Assembly: GCF_001039005.1 (NCBI RefSeq)
Contig: NZ_LDWR01000021.1
Coordinates: 299,648-363,647 of the forward strand
Direction of reading: 5' to 3'
DNA length: 64,000 bases
Source of the DNA: Burkholderia cepacia
GTDB taxonomy: Bacteria; Pseudomonadota; Gammaproteobacteria; Burkholderiales; Burkholderiaceae
Shown: positions 8,724-17,446 of the stretch, piece after piece
Numbering within the stretch: the first letter of the stretch is position 1
Layout: the number at the start of each line of letters is the position of its first letter
The notes under the pieces: model-generated
What the model was told of the DNA's origin: nothing
The model's database searches: none
Seen by the model: the letters and a program-made list of their open reading frames with translations, nothing else
Translations under genes and position numbers: made by a program

Positions 8724-9929
8724 TCAGTCGTGTGCCTGCGGCCTGCGGATCAGCACCAGCGCCGCGATGGCGGCGACCAGCGTGACGGGGATGCTCGCGC
8801 CGATCACGACCGACGCGCTACGGCCCATCGCGAGCAGCTCGGCGGCCGCGAGCGGGCCAACCACGGAGCCGAGCCGGCCGACCGCGACCGCGGAGCCGAC
8901 GCCGGTGCCGCGCATTGCGGTCGGGTAGTACATCGCGGCCAGCGCATACAGCACCGACTGGCCGCCGACGACGAACATCCCGGCCGCAAACGCCGCGGCG
9001 GACAGCCAGACGAGCCCGGGCGCGATCGCGAGCGCGGCGAGCGACAGCACGATCCCCGCGTACATGCCGCCGACGACCCGCGACGGCCGCATCCGGTCCA
9101 TCGACATGCCGATTCCAAGCACGCCGAGGCCGCTGCCGATGTTGAAGAAGATCTGCACGATTCCGGCCTGACTGCGCGCGAGCCCCTTCGCCGCCATCAG
9201 CGAAGGCAGCCAGTTCAGCAGGAAATACAGCACGATCAGCGTGCAGAAATAGCTGAGCCAGAGCGCGAGCGTGGTGCCCGTGCGCGCGCCGCCGAACAGC
9301 GTGTGCGCAACGCCTGGGCGCGCGGCGCCCGATGCGCTGACGTCGAGGAACGCGCGCGATTCCGGCAGCAGCGCGAGCAGCAACGGGGCGAGCAGCAGCG
9401 GCCCGATGCCGCCGACGTAGAAGATGTGCCGCCACTCGGTGTCGCCGGCCAGCAGCACCCCGATCAGCGACGCGATCACGCCGCCGAACGGAATGCCGCA
9501 ATACATCACGGCGACCGCGCTGCTGCGCGAGCGCGCGTCGGCTGCTTCGGAAGACAGCGCGATCAGGTTCGGCATCGCACCGCCGAGGCCGAGGCCGGTC
9601 AGCGCACGCACGACGACCAGCATCGCAAAGCTCGACACCTGCGCGGTCGCGATCGACAGCAGCCCGAACAGGCAGACCGACGCGATCAGCACGTGCTTGC
9701 GGCCGATCCGGTCGGCGAGCCAGCCGCCGAGCATCGCGCCCGGCAACAGGCCGAACGTGCCCGCGCTGAACGCGAGCCCCATCTGCGAAACCGTGAGCCC
9801 GAACTCGTGCGCCATGCGCGGCGCGGCGACGCCGACCGACTGCAGGTCGAGCCCCTCTAGCAACGCGATCGCGAAACACAGGCCGAGCGTCGTCGCGACG
9901 GCCGGCCTCTCGGCAACGGAAGTGTCCAT
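8724..9929 (-). CDS. MFS transporter, aromatic acid:H+ symporter type
   Basis: The 401-residue protein has twelve hydrophobic segments. It shows the family signature 'GGWLADRIGRKHVL' in loop 2-3 and 'ALLEGLDLQSVGVAAP' in helix 1, whose acidic residue is typical of the AAHS group (PcaK, MhpT, VanK). Proton-driven uptake of ferulate, vanillate or a related acid is likely. The ATG at 9929 is preferred because GGAGACGAC precedes it; an ATG at 9971 lacks a good site. The promoter region carries two copies of the island-wide palindrome (10013 and 10105), placing it under the same regulator as the feruloyl-CoA genes. Confidence 0.88.
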   Translation of the reverse strand: MDTSVAERPAVATTLGLCFAIALLEGLDLQSVGVAAPRMAHEFGLTVSQMGLAFSAGTFGLLPGAMLGGWLADRIGRKHVLIASVCLFGLLSIATAQVSSFAMLVVVRALTGLGLGGAMPNLIALSSEAADARSRSSAVAVMYCGIPFGGVIASLIGVLLAGDTEWRHIFYVGGIGPLLLAPLLLALLPESRAFLDVSASGAARPGVAHTLFGGARTGTTLALWLSYFCTLIVLYFLLNWLPSLMAAKGLARSQAGIVQIFFNIGSGLGVLGIGMSMDRMRPSRVVGGMYAGIVLSLAALAIAPGLVWLSAAAFAAGMFVVGGQSVLYALAAMYYPTAMRGTGVGSAVAVGRLGSVVGPLAAAELLAMGRSASVVIGASIPVTLVAAIAALVLIRRPQAHD

Positions 9930-10012
9930 GTCGTCTCCAAACCTTGTACTGCGCGTCATGCCGGGACGCATGCGCGGTGTCTTTGTCGTGATCGGACCAT
10001 GCGCCAGAAATT

Positions 10013-10027
10013 ATCAGGTAGCCTGAT
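10013..10027. promoter_or_regulatory. Ferulate-island operator, copy A
   Basis: ATCAGGTAGCCTGAT differs from the perfect palindrome ATCAGGTAACCTGAT at one position. It lies 84 bp upstream of the MFS start codon. The size and symmetry suit a MarR dimer. Confidence 0.7.
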
Positions 10028-10104
10028 TCATTGTCCGAAATAAAATCCGCGCGACCAGCCGGTCGTGCGGACCGTCATCCCATCGGGGGACGGGACGATT
10101 TAAT

Positions 10105-10119
10105 AACAGGTAACCTGAT
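10105..10119. promoter_or_regulatory. Ferulate-island operator, copy B
   Basis: AACAGGTAACCTGAT has one change from the consensus. It lies 176 bp upstream of the MFS gene and about 97 bp beyond the end of the marR gene. Confidence 0.65.
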
Positions 10120-10215
10120 ATTTCAAGTGCGCGGTACGCCGGTGTTAACCCGCAATGCGCGCGGAAGCCGGCCGGGCAAGGCCGTGCGAAACGACGAGTG
10201 TCGCGAAAACGCGGC

Positions 10216-10740
10216 TCAGTCGCGCAGGTTGCGCACGAACAGTTCGAGCGTGCGCTGGACCTGCACGGCGTCGGCGGCGGTGAGGTCGTCGCCGAGCATC
10301 CGGCGCTCGAGCGGCCGCAGCACCCGTTCGCATTCGCGCAGGATCGCCGAGCCTTCGTCGGTCAGGCGCAGCAGGATCACGCGGCCATGATTCGGATCGG
10401 CCTCGCGCGTGACGAAGCCGCGTGCCGCCATCGCGACCATCACCTCGTTCGCGGATTGCGGCGTGATGAACGAGCGCACCGCGAGCTGCGCATTGGACAA
10501 CGCGCCGCGCGCTTCGAGCACCGACAGCGCCGTGTATTGCGCGAGCGTCACGCCGAGCGGTGCGAGCGCATCGCTCATCTGGCGACGCAGCAGCCGATCG
10601 AGATTGCCGATCAGGTAGGTCAGCCGCTGCTGGGCACGCACGGGCGGCCTGGCCTCGGTAGCACGGGCAGCGCGTTTCGCGCCGGCCGGTTTGACGGGTG
10701 TCGAACTCATGAAGGTGTCGGGAGGAATGTCGCGGGCCAT
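10216..10740 (-). CDS. MarR family regulator, probable hydroxycinnamate repressor
   Basis: The 174-residue protein has an Ala/Lys/Arg-rich N-terminal extension (about 35 residues) followed by a MarR winged helix: 'LTYLIGNLDRLLRRQMSDAL', 'LAQYTALSVLEARGALSNAQLAVRSFITPQSANEVMVAMAARGFV', then the wing 'DPNHGRVILLRLTDEG'. The start at 10740 has GAGG four bases upstream; an ATG at 10710 would remove 10 residues. MarR repressors of ferulate and p-coumarate genes usually respond to the hydroxycinnamoyl-CoA thioester. The four matching palindromes at the promoters of this island are its most likely targets, one of them in its own promoter region. That assignment is inference from location. Confidence 0.85.
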   Translation of the reverse strand: MARDIPPDTFMSSTPVKPAGAKRAARATEARPPVRAQQRLTYLIGNLDRLLRRQMSDALAPLGVTLAQYTALSVLEARGALSNAQLAVRSFITPQSANEVMVAMAARGFVTREADPNHGRVILLRLTDEGSAILRECERVLRPLERRMLGDDLTAADAVQVQRTLELFVRNLRD

Positions 10741-10804
10741 CTTACCTCACGCGGCCCGCATGGCGGACAGGCTCGCATCGCCCGAATCGCCGCAACTGCC
10801 ACGC

Positions 10805-10812
10805 TGTATACA
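10805..10812. promoter_or_regulatory. TGTATACA palindrome 1 (candidate GntR operator)
   Basis: A perfect 8-bp palindrome in the divergent marR/gntR promoter region. A second identical copy lies at 10890-10897, 85 bp away (about eight helical turns). It could be the site of the adjacent GntR regulator. Confidence 0.4.
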
Positions 10813-10889
10813 ACATGAACCCGACTCGGCGGTTTCGATCGTGGTTTACCCGCTGATTTGCACGATTCAGCTTGAACGCGCGGCGGCGA

Positions 10890-10897
10890 TGTATACA
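10890..10897. promoter_or_regulatory. TGTATACA palindrome 2 (candidate GntR operator)
   Basis: Second copy of the palindrome, 5 bp before operator copy C. The close packing suggests that two regulators compete or act together at this promoter. Confidence 0.4.
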
Positions 10898-10902
10898 ATT
10901 TT

Positions 10903-10917
10903 ATCAAGTAGCCTGAT
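10903..10917. promoter_or_regulatory. Ferulate-island operator, copy C
   Basis: ATCAAGTAGCCTGAT has two changes from the perfect palindrome. It lies 50 bp before the GntR start and within the divergent region of the marR gene, where it could act on both. Confidence 0.65.
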
Positions 10918-10966
10918 AACTCCGCACGCCGGCACCGGCAACGCGGCACAACCCCCGATATCCGCC

Positions 10967-11734
10967 ATGACCGACCTCGACGCTTCGACTTCCGACACGC
11001 GCGCCGCCTCCCCGTCGCAAACGGTCCGCACGCTGCTCGGCCTGCGCGAGCTCATCGTCGGCGGAGAGCTCGCGCCCGGCGCACGCATTTCCGAACTGTG
11101 GGTCGTCGAGCGGCTGAGCGTATCGCGTACGCCGGTTCGGGCGGCGCTGATCCGGCTCCAGGAAGAAGGGCTGATCGAGCCGATCGCGACCGGCGGGTTT
11201 GCGGTACGCGCGTTTTCGGCGCGCGAGATCGGCGATGCGATCGAACTGCGCGGCACGCTCGAAGGGCTCGCCGCACGGTTCGCGGCCGAACGTGGCGTGC
11301 CGCCGTCGATGCTGCGCGACCTGCGCGCGTGCGCCGACGAGATCGACGTCCTGCTCGCCGGCCCGCTGACCGACGACACGTTCTCGCGCTACGTCGACGC
11401 GAATGCCCGCTTCCACCGGCTGCTCGCGGCCGCGGCCGGCAGCGACGTCGTCGCGCGGCAGATCGACAAGGTCGCGACGTTGCCGTTCGCGTCCGCGAGC
11501 GCGTTCGTCGTCGTGCAGTCGCTCGATCCGCGCGCGCACGAAACGCTGATCGTCGCGCAAGCCCAGCATCGCGCGGTGCTCGACGCGATCGAACATCGCC
11601 AGGGCGCGCGCGCGGAAGCGCTGATGCGCGAACACGCGCAGATCGCGCACGACAACCTGCGGCGCGTGCTCGACAGCCAGCGCGCGATGACGAAGCTCAA
11701 GGGCGGCAACCTGATTCGCCGCGACGCCGGCTGA
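10967..11734 (+). CDS. vanR: GntR (FadR subfamily) regulator, probable VanR
   Basis: The 255-residue protein has an N-terminal winged helix ('TLLGLRELIVGGELAPGARISE', 'LSVSRTPVRAALIRLQEEGLIE') and a C-terminal all-helical FCD ligand domain. The FCD metal/ligand residues are visible in 'FSRYVDANARFHRLL', 'AQAQHRAVLDAIE' and 'LMREHAQIAHDNL'. It lies directly upstream of vanA on the same strand (86 bp), as VanR does in several vanillate clusters, so vanillate-responsive repression of vanAB is likely. I chose the ATG at 10967, since longer starts (10889, 10691) would run through the operators. Confidence 0.85.
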   Translation: MTDLDASTSDTRAASPSQTVRTLLGLRELIVGGELAPGARISELWVVERLSVSRTPVRAALIRLQEEGLIEPIATGGFAVRAFSAREIGDAIELRGTLEGLAARFAAERGVPPSMLRDLRACADEIDVLLAGPLTDDTFSRYVDANARFHRLLAAAAGSDVVARQIDKVATLPFASASAFVVVQSLDPRAHETLIVAQAQHRAVLDAIEHRQGARAEALMREHAQIAHDNLRRVLDSQRAMTKLKGGNLIRRDAG

Positions 11735-11820
11735 CCGGCACGCGGCACCTTCGCGCGGCGCACGACGCGCCGCTCATCCGACGACACACACGGCGTGCGC
11801 ACACGCCATGGAGGAGACGT

Positions 11821-12864
11821 ATGTTCCTGAAAAACGCGTGGTATGTGGCCTGCACGCCGGACGAATTCGCCGGCAAGCCGCTGGGGCGGCAGATTTGCGG
11901 CGAACGCATGGTGTTCTTCCGCGACGCGGACGGCGCGGTCACCGCGCTCGAGGATTTCTGCCCGCACCGCGGCGCGCCGCTGTCGCTCGGCACCGTGCGC
12001 GACGGCCGGCTCGTGTGCGGCTATCACGGGCTGACGATGGGCGCGGACGGCAAGTGCACGAGCATGCCGTGTCAGCGCGTCGGCGGCATTCCGGCGATCC
12101 GCCGCTATCCGGCCGTCGAGCGGCACGGCTTCGTGTGGGTGTGGCCGGGCGACCCGGCCCAGGCCGACCCCGCGACGATTCACCGGCTGCACTGGGCCGA
12201 CGATCCGGGCTGGGCGTATGGCGGCGGTCTCTATCACATCGACTGCGATTACCGGCTGATGATCGACAACCTGATGGACCTCACGCACGAGACCTACGTG
12301 CATGCATCGAGCATCGGGCAGCCGGAGATCGAGGAAGCGCCGCCCGCGACGAAGGTGAACGGCGACACGGTCACGACCAGCCGCTTCATGGAAGGCATCG
12401 TGCCGCCGCCGTTCTGGGCCGCCGCGCTGCGCGGCAACGGGCTCGCCGACGACGTGCGCTGCGATCGCTGGCAGATCTGCCATTTCACGCCGCCGAGCCA
12501 CGTGATGATCGAGGTGGGCGTCGCGCACGCGGGCAAGGGCGGTTATCACGCGGACCCGCGCGACAAGGTGTCGAGCATCGTCGTCGATTTCATCACGCCG
12601 GAAACCGAGACGTCGATCTGGTACTTCTGGGGGATGGCGCGCAGTTTCGCGGTGGACGACCGCGCGTTGACGGAGACGATCCGCAACGGACAGGGCGCGA
12701 TCTTCGCCGAGGATCTCGACATGCTCGAAGCGCAACAGCGCAACCTGCTGCGCTGGCCGGACCGGCCGCTGCTGAAGCTGAACATCGACGCGGGTGGCGT
12801 GCAGTCGCGACGCGTGCTCGACCGGCTGATCGACCAGGAGCGCGCCGTCGCGCTGCCGTGCTGA
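11821..12864 (+). CDS. vanA: Vanillate O-demethylase oxygenase subunit (Rieske)
   Basis: The 347-residue terminal oxygenase removes the methyl group of vanillate as formaldehyde and yields protocatechuate, with electrons from VanB. The Rieske [2Fe-2S] centre is C47-x-H49 ('CPHRGAPLSLG') and C66-x2-H69 ('CGYHG'). The mononuclear iron site appears in 'DNLMDLTHETYVHASS' with two histidines and the upstream aspartate. Length and the short C-terminal catalytic domain match VanA rather than large ring-hydroxylating dioxygenases. A GGAGG lies just before the ATG. vanB follows after 55 bp. Vanillate is the product of the adjacent vdh pathway, which makes the assignment firm. Confidence 0.93.
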   Translation: MFLKNAWYVACTPDEFAGKPLGRQICGERMVFFRDADGAVTALEDFCPHRGAPLSLGTVRDGRLVCGYHGLTMGADGKCTSMPCQRVGGIPAIRRYPAVERHGFVWVWPGDPAQADPATIHRLHWADDPGWAYGGGLYHIDCDYRLMIDNLMDLTHETYVHASSIGQPEIEEAPPATKVNGDTVTTSRFMEGIVPPPFWAAALRGNGLADDVRCDRWQICHFTPPSHVMIEVGVAHAGKGGYHADPRDKVSSIVVDFITPETETSIWYFWGMARSFAVDDRALTETIRNGQGAIFAEDLDMLEAQQRNLLRWPDRPLLKLNIDAGGVQSRRVLDRLIDQERAVALPC

Positions 12865-12919
12865 CTGCGTGCCGCATCGCCGCCGCATGGCGGTGCGGCG
12901 CCCCTACCCCACCATTCCC

Positions 12920-13915
12920 ATGAAAGTCACGCTCATCCGCAAGCTTCCCGTCGCGACCGACATCTGCGCGTTCGAACTCGCACCGGCAGACGGCACATCG
13001 CTGCCGCCGTTTACGGCCGGCGCGCATATCGACGTCCACGTCGGCGGCTTCGTCCGCCAGTATTCGCTGTGCAACAGCCCGTCGGAGACGGGCGTCTACC
13101 GACTCGGCGTGCTGCGCGAGCCCGCGTCGCGCGGCGGCTCGCTCGCGATGCACGCATGCGAGCCCGGCACGACGCTCGACATCAGCGCGCCGCGCAACCA
13201 CTTCCCGCTCGACCCGCGGGCCGCGCACACCGTGCTGCTCGCCGGCGGCATCGGCATCACGCCGCTGCTCAGCATGGCCGCGCACCTGATCGAGACCGGT
13301 CAGTCATTCGAACTGCATTACTGCGCGCGCGAGCCGGCGCGCGCCGCGTTCCTCGACCGGCTCGACACACCCGGGCTCAAGGCCCGCACGCGGCTCTGGT
13401 TCGACGACGCGCCGGGCGGCCAGCGCATCGATTTCTCGCACGTGCTCGCGAAGCCGGATGCGCGCACGCACCTGTACGTGTGCGGCCCCGGCGGGTTCAT
13501 CGGCGCCGTGCTCGCGGCGGCCGAGCAAGCCGGCTGGGATCCTGCGAACGTGCATCGGGAGTATTTCGGCGCGGCCGGCTTAGGTGCGGCCGGCATAGGT
13601 GCGGCTAGCTCAGGCACCGCAACTGCCCCGGGCGAAGACGGAGCCGACCACGCATTCCAGGTATCGCTCGCACAATCGGGCCGCGTCGTCGACGTGCCGG
13701 CCGGCACGACGATCGTCGACGCGCTGCGCGGCTGCGGAATCGACGTGCCGGTATCGTGCGAGCAAGGCGTGTGCGGCACCTGCCTCACGCGCGTGCTGTC
13801 CGGCACGCCCGATCATCGCGACGTCTATCTGACCGACGACGAACGCGCGGCCAACGATCAGATGCTGCCGTGCTGTTCGCGTGCGGTCACGCCGCTGCTG
13901 GTGCTGGATCTGTGA
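12920..13915 (+). CDS. vanB: Vanillate O-demethylase reductase subunit
   Basis: The 331-residue protein is a phthalate dioxygenase reductase-type electron carrier. An FMN/NAD(P)H reductase domain comes first ('RQYSLCNSP', 'VLLAGGIGITPLLSMA', 'YVCGPGGFI'). A C-terminal plant-type [2Fe-2S] ferredoxin follows, with 'CEQGVCGTCLTRVLSG' and a distant cysteine in 'LPCCSRA'. It passes electrons from NADH to VanA. The linker between the domains (about residues 217-231) is encoded by three 15-bp tandem units (13568-13612), giving a GAAG-type flexible repeat not expected in the family. Confidence 0.93.
   Translation: MKVTLIRKLPVATDICAFELAPADGTSLPPFTAGAHIDVHVGGFVRQYSLCNSPSETGVYRLGVLREPASRGGSLAMHACEPGTTLDISAPRNHFPLDPRAAHTVLLAGGIGITPLLSMAAHLIETGQSFELHYCAREPARAAFLDRLDTPGLKARTRLWFDDAPGGQRIDFSHVLAKPDARTHLYVCGPGGFIGAVLAAAEQAGWDPANVHREYFGAAGLGAAGIGAASSGTATAPGEDGADHAFQVSLAQSGRVVDVPAGTTIVDALRGCGIDVPVSCEQGVCGTCLTRVLSGTPDHRDVYLTDDERAANDQMLPCCSRAVTPLLVLDL
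13568..13612 (+). repeat. In-frame 15-bp tandem repeat in the vanB linker (3 units)
   Basis: Three consecutive 15-bp units begin at 13568, 13583 and 13598. The first two differ at two positions; the third is more diverged. They encode Gly-Ala-Ala-Gly-x blocks between the reductase and ferredoxin domains. The unit is a multiple of three, so slippage would change linker length without breaking the frame. Confidence 0.75.
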
Positions 13916-13923
13916 AAGTGCGC

Positions 13924-13944
13924 GCGGCGCGGTAGACGCGCCGC
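13924..13944. terminator. Hairpin between convergent vanB and fcs
   Basis: GCGGCGCG (13924-13931) and CGCGCCGC (13937-13944) pair around a 5-base loop in the 41-bp gap between convergent genes. There is no T-tract, so it is a weak candidate. Confidence 0.4.
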
Positions 13945-13956
13945 CGCATGCGCGCC

Positions 13957-15861
13957 TTATGCGCCGCGCGCCGCGCCGGCGACGATCACGCCCGCATCGG
14001 CCGCGTCGCGCGCATACATCGCTTCGATCACGGCCGCGCGCTGCGTCAGCACCGCGCGCTGGTTGATCGAACCCTTGTCGGTGATTTCGCCGAGATCGAG
14101 CGACGGCGGCGTGTCGAGCAGGCACAGCCGCGTGATGACCGTCGCGCTGCCGGTCGCGTCGCGATTCAACCGCTGCAACAGATCCGCAAAGAACGCGCGC
14201 ACGGCCGGCGCCTGCAGCACGGCGTGCACGTCGGCGTCCGGCCCCTCGCCCGCAAGGCGGCGGCAATCGTCGACGCGCGGAAAGATCATCGCGCCGACGT
14301 CGTCACGGTTCATCCCGGTCACGACCGCGTCCTGCACGTACGGCGCGCCGTTCGACACGATCCGCGCGCGCATCGGCCCGACGCTCACGAAGGTCCCCGT
14401 CGACAGCTTGAAATCCTCGGCGATCCGGCCGTCGAACATCAACCCGATCTCCGGACGCCGCGGGTCGACGAAGCGCACCGCGTCGCCGCTGCGGTAGTAG
14501 CCTTCGTCGTCGAACACCTCGCGCGCGTCGTCGCCGCTTGCGCGCCAGTAGCCGGCCATCACGTTCGGCCCCCGAAAGCGCGCCTCGAGCTTGCCGTCGA
14601 TCGGCACCAGCTTCGCGTCGCAGCCAGGCGCGGGCAGGCCGATGTAGCCGGCGCCCGACATCGGCCCGGTGGTGAACATGCACGACGGCGCGGCCTCGGT
14701 CATCCCGAGGCCCGCCATGATCCGGATGCGCTCGCCGCAGTGCGCGAGCGTCACGCGTTCGAGCCGGTCCCACGCGGCCTGCGATAGCCCGGCGCCCGCG
14801 AAGAAATACATCTTCACGCGCGAGAAGAAGGTCGCGCGCAGCGCAGCGTCCGTTTCGAGCGCGGCGGTCAGCTCCTCCCAGCCTTTCGGCACGTTGAAGT
14901 ACACCGTCGGCGCGATCTCGCGCAGGTTGCGCAACGTCTCGTCGAACTTGCCCGTGACCGGCTTGCCGTCGTCGATGTACAGCGTGCCGCCGTTGTACAG
15001 CGCAATCCCGACGTTGTGACTGCCGCCGAACGTGTGGTTCCACGGCAGCCAGTCGACCAGCACCGGCGGCTCGATGCCGAATTGCGGAAACGTTTCGAGC
15101 AGCATCTGCTGGTTGCTGCACAGCATCCGGTGCGTGGTCGGCACCGCCTTCGGCAGCCGCGTCGAACCGGACGTGAACAGGAACTTGGCGATCGTATCGC
15201 CCGTGATCGCATCGTGCGCGGCATCGACGCTGCCCGGCGCGGTGTCGAGCAGCGACGCGAAGCGCGTGACGCCGCGCATCCCGTCCGCCGCCGACACGAC
15301 CACACGCTCGACGTCGGGCGGCACCGTCGCATCGAGCGCGGCACGGAACGCATCGCCGTCCGCGGCAAACACGAGCCCCGGCGTCAGCAGCGCCAGCGCA
15401 TGGCGGAGCTTGCCGTAGTCGCTCGACACGAGCGAATACGCGGGCGACAGCGGCGCATACGGAATACCGGCCCACAGCGCGCCGAACGCGATCTGCAGAT
15501 GTTCGAGATCGTTGCCGGACAGGATCGCGACCGGCCGCTCGGCCGACAGCCCGCGATCGAGCAGCGCCTGGCCGATCGCGCGTGCGCGTTCGAGCATCTG
15601 CGCATAGCTGATGCCGATCCATGCGCCGTCGGGGCCGCGCCGCGCGACGAGCCAGCGGTCCGGGTGCGCCTGCGCACCGCTGACGAGCCGATCGGTCAGC
15701 CGGCGCGGATACGCGCCGAGCGCGGTCGATGCGCGCAGGGTCCAGCAGCCGTCGCGTTGCGCGATGTCGGGCGGGGCCGCACCGATCGCGACGGGGCGGT
15801 AGCCGGCGGGGGCGGGCTGCGCGGCGGCGATGCCGCGCAGTTGGGTCGGATCCGCATCCAA
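13957..15861 (-). CDS. fcs: Feruloyl-CoA synthase
   Basis: This 634-residue ANL-superfamily ligase activates ferulate (and probably p-coumarate or caffeate) with ATP and CoA. The AMP-binding P-loop is 'FLFTSGSTRLPKAVPTTH' (about residue 230), followed by 'DWLPWNHTFGGSHNVG', 'AGLGMTEAAP' (A5 motif) and 'YYRSGDAVRF' (A7). The tail 'KGSINQRAVL' carries the lysine of the C-terminal domain. Length fits feruloyl-CoA synthases rather than short 4-coumarate ligases. It is the last gene of the leftward ech-vdh-fcs operon, 91 bp after vdh, with GGAGACAGACCTTGG before the ATG. Confidence 0.92.
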   Translation of the reverse strand: MDADPTQLRGIAAAQPAPAGYRPVAIGAAPPDIAQRDGCWTLRASTALGAYPRRLTDRLVSGAQAHPDRWLVARRGPDGAWIGISYAQMLERARAIGQALLDRGLSAERPVAILSGNDLEHLQIAFGALWAGIPYAPLSPAYSLVSSDYGKLRHALALLTPGLVFAADGDAFRAALDATVPPDVERVVVSAADGMRGVTRFASLLDTAPGSVDAAHDAITGDTIAKFLFTSGSTRLPKAVPTTHRMLCSNQQMLLETFPQFGIEPPVLVDWLPWNHTFGGSHNVGIALYNGGTLYIDDGKPVTGKFDETLRNLREIAPTVYFNVPKGWEELTAALETDAALRATFFSRVKMYFFAGAGLSQAAWDRLERVTLAHCGERIRIMAGLGMTEAAPSCMFTTGPMSGAGYIGLPAPGCDAKLVPIDGKLEARFRGPNVMAGYWRASGDDAREVFDDEGYYRSGDAVRFVDPRRPEIGLMFDGRIAEDFKLSTGTFVSVGPMRARIVSNGAPYVQDAVVTGMNRDDVGAMIFPRVDDCRRLAGEGPDADVHAVLQAPAVRAFFADLLQRLNRDATGSATVITRLCLLDTPPSLDLGEITDKGSINQRAVLTQRAAVIEAMYARDAADAGVIVAGAARGA

Positions 15862-15952
15862 GGTCTGTCTCCAGTCGGTTCCGCCGGCGCGCTCGCGGCG
15901 CGCGGCGGGAACTTCATTGTGTCGTTGTCGGTGCCGCGCCGCGGCGGCCTGC

Positions 15953-17404
15953 TCAGATCGGGTAGTGGCGCGGCGCGGTCTGCACGGTGATCCAGCGCAG
16001 GTCGGTGAATTCGGCGATCGACGCCTTGCTGCCGAACCGGCCGTAGCCGCTCGCCTTCACGCCGCCGAACGGCATCTGCGCCTCGTCGTGCACGGTCGGG
16101 CCGTTGATGTGGCAGATGCCCGACTCGATCCGTTTCGCGATCTGCATCGCGCGTGCGATGTCGCGGCTGAACACCGCGGCAGCCAGCCCGTATTCGCTGT
16201 CGTTCGCGGCCGCCAGCGCCGCTTCGTCGCCGTCGACGCGCTGCACGGTCACGACCGGCCCGAACGATTCGTCCGCGTAGAGCTTCATGTCGCGCGTGAC
16301 GCCGTCGACGATCGTCGGCTGCATCACCGCGCCGTCGACTTCGCAGCCGAGCGGCAACGCCGCGCCGTGCACACGCGCGTCGGCGACCAGCGCCGCGATG
16401 CGCTGCGCGGCCGCCGCGCTTTCCAGCGTGCCGAGCACGACGCCCGGTGCGGCCGGGTTGCCCGCCTTCAGCGTACGCGCCTTCGCAACGAGCCGCTCGA
16501 CGAACGCATCGGCGACTTGCCGGTCGACGATCACGCGCTCGGTCGACATACAGATCTGGCCCTGGTTGAAGAACGCGCCGAACGCGACCGCGTCGACCGC
16601 CGCATCGAGATCCGCGTCGTCGAGCACGAGCACCGGCGCCTTGCCGCCGAGTTCGAGCAACGCCGGCTTCAGGTGCTGCGCGGCGAGCGTCGCGACGATC
16701 CGGCCGACGCGCGTCGACCCGGTGAAGTTGACGCGCCGCACCGCCGGGTTCGCGATCAGCCGTTCGACGATCGCGGGTGCGTCCTGCGGCGCATGCGTGA
16801 TCACGTTGACGACGCCATCGCCGAGCCCCGCGTCATGCAGCACGCTGCCGATCAGCCGGTGCACGCCCGGGCAGCCTTCGGACGCCTTCAGCACGACCGT
16901 GTTGCCGCACGCGAGCGGCATCGCGAGCGCGCGGGTCGCGAGAATCACCGGTGCGTTCCATGGCGCGATGCCGAGCACGACGCCGCACGGCTGGCGCACG
17001 GCCATCGCGAGGCTGCCCGGCACATCGGACGGGATCACCGCGCCGTCGATCTGCGTCGTCATCGCGGCGGCCTCGCGCAGCATGTTCGCCGCGAGCATCA
17101 CGTTGAAGCCGTACCAGTTCGCCATCGCGCCGGTTTCGGCGCGGCCGATCTCGATGAATTCGCCGGCGCGGGCGTCCATCCGGTCGGCCGCCACGAGCAG
17201 CCGCCGGCGGCGCTCGGTTGGCGCGAGCGCCGCCCACGCGGGAAACGCGCGTGCGGCCGCCGCGACCGCGGCATCCGCATCGGCGAGCGTCGCCGCGGCG
17301 GCGCGCGACGCCACCTGTCCCGTCGCCGGATCGATCCGGTCGAACGTGCCGCCATCCGACGCGCCGCGCGACACGCCGTCGATCAACAAACTCACTTCGT
17401 GCAT
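15953..17404 (-). CDS. vdh: Vanillin dehydrogenase
   Basis: This 483-residue NAD(P)-dependent aldehyde dehydrogenase oxidises vanillin, and probably other hydroxybenzaldehydes, to the acid. Catalytic residues are C285 in 'NQGQICMSTER', E251 in 'LLELGGKAP' and N150 in 'APWNAP'. 'VNFTGSTRVG' binds NAD. Context decides the substrate: it lies 42 bp downstream of the feruloyl-CoA hydratase/lyase, which releases vanillin, and upstream of the ligase. By sequence alone it could also be a benzaldehyde or salicylaldehyde dehydrogenase. Confidence 0.92.
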   Translation of the reverse strand: MHEVSLLIDGVSRGASDGGTFDRIDPATGQVASRAAAATLADADAAVAAAARAFPAWAALAPTERRRRLLVAADRMDARAGEFIEIGRAETGAMANWYGFNVMLAANMLREAAAMTTQIDGAVIPSDVPGSLAMAVRQPCGVVLGIAPWNAPVILATRALAMPLACGNTVVLKASEGCPGVHRLIGSVLHDAGLGDGVVNVITHAPQDAPAIVERLIANPAVRRVNFTGSTRVGRIVATLAAQHLKPALLELGGKAPVLVLDDADLDAAVDAVAFGAFFNQGQICMSTERVIVDRQVADAFVERLVAKARTLKAGNPAAPGVVLGTLESAAAAQRIAALVADARVHGAALPLGCEVDGAVMQPTIVDGVTRDMKLYADESFGPVVTVQRVDGDEAALAAANDSEYGLAAAVFSRDIARAMQIAKRIESGICHINGPTVHDEAQMPFGGVKASGYGRFGSKASIAEFTDLRWITVQTAPRHYPI

Positions 17405-17446
17405 TTCGCTGTCTCCGCTCAGTCCGGTTGCGTGCCGCGTCGCGCG

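Larger units (their letters stand above)
9930..10215. promoter_or_regulatory. MFS promoter region with two operator copies
   Basis: The 286 bp between the MFS gene and the marR stop codon hold no credible gene. Two copies of the 15-bp palindrome, 92 bp apart centre to centre, suggest cooperative or looping repression of the transporter-porin-esterase genes. Confidence 0.6.

Noticed and set aside
10031..10390. Small ORF of 119 codons between the MFS and marR genes
   Set aside because: It begins within the operator region and continues antisense to marR; there is no ribosome site and no motif.
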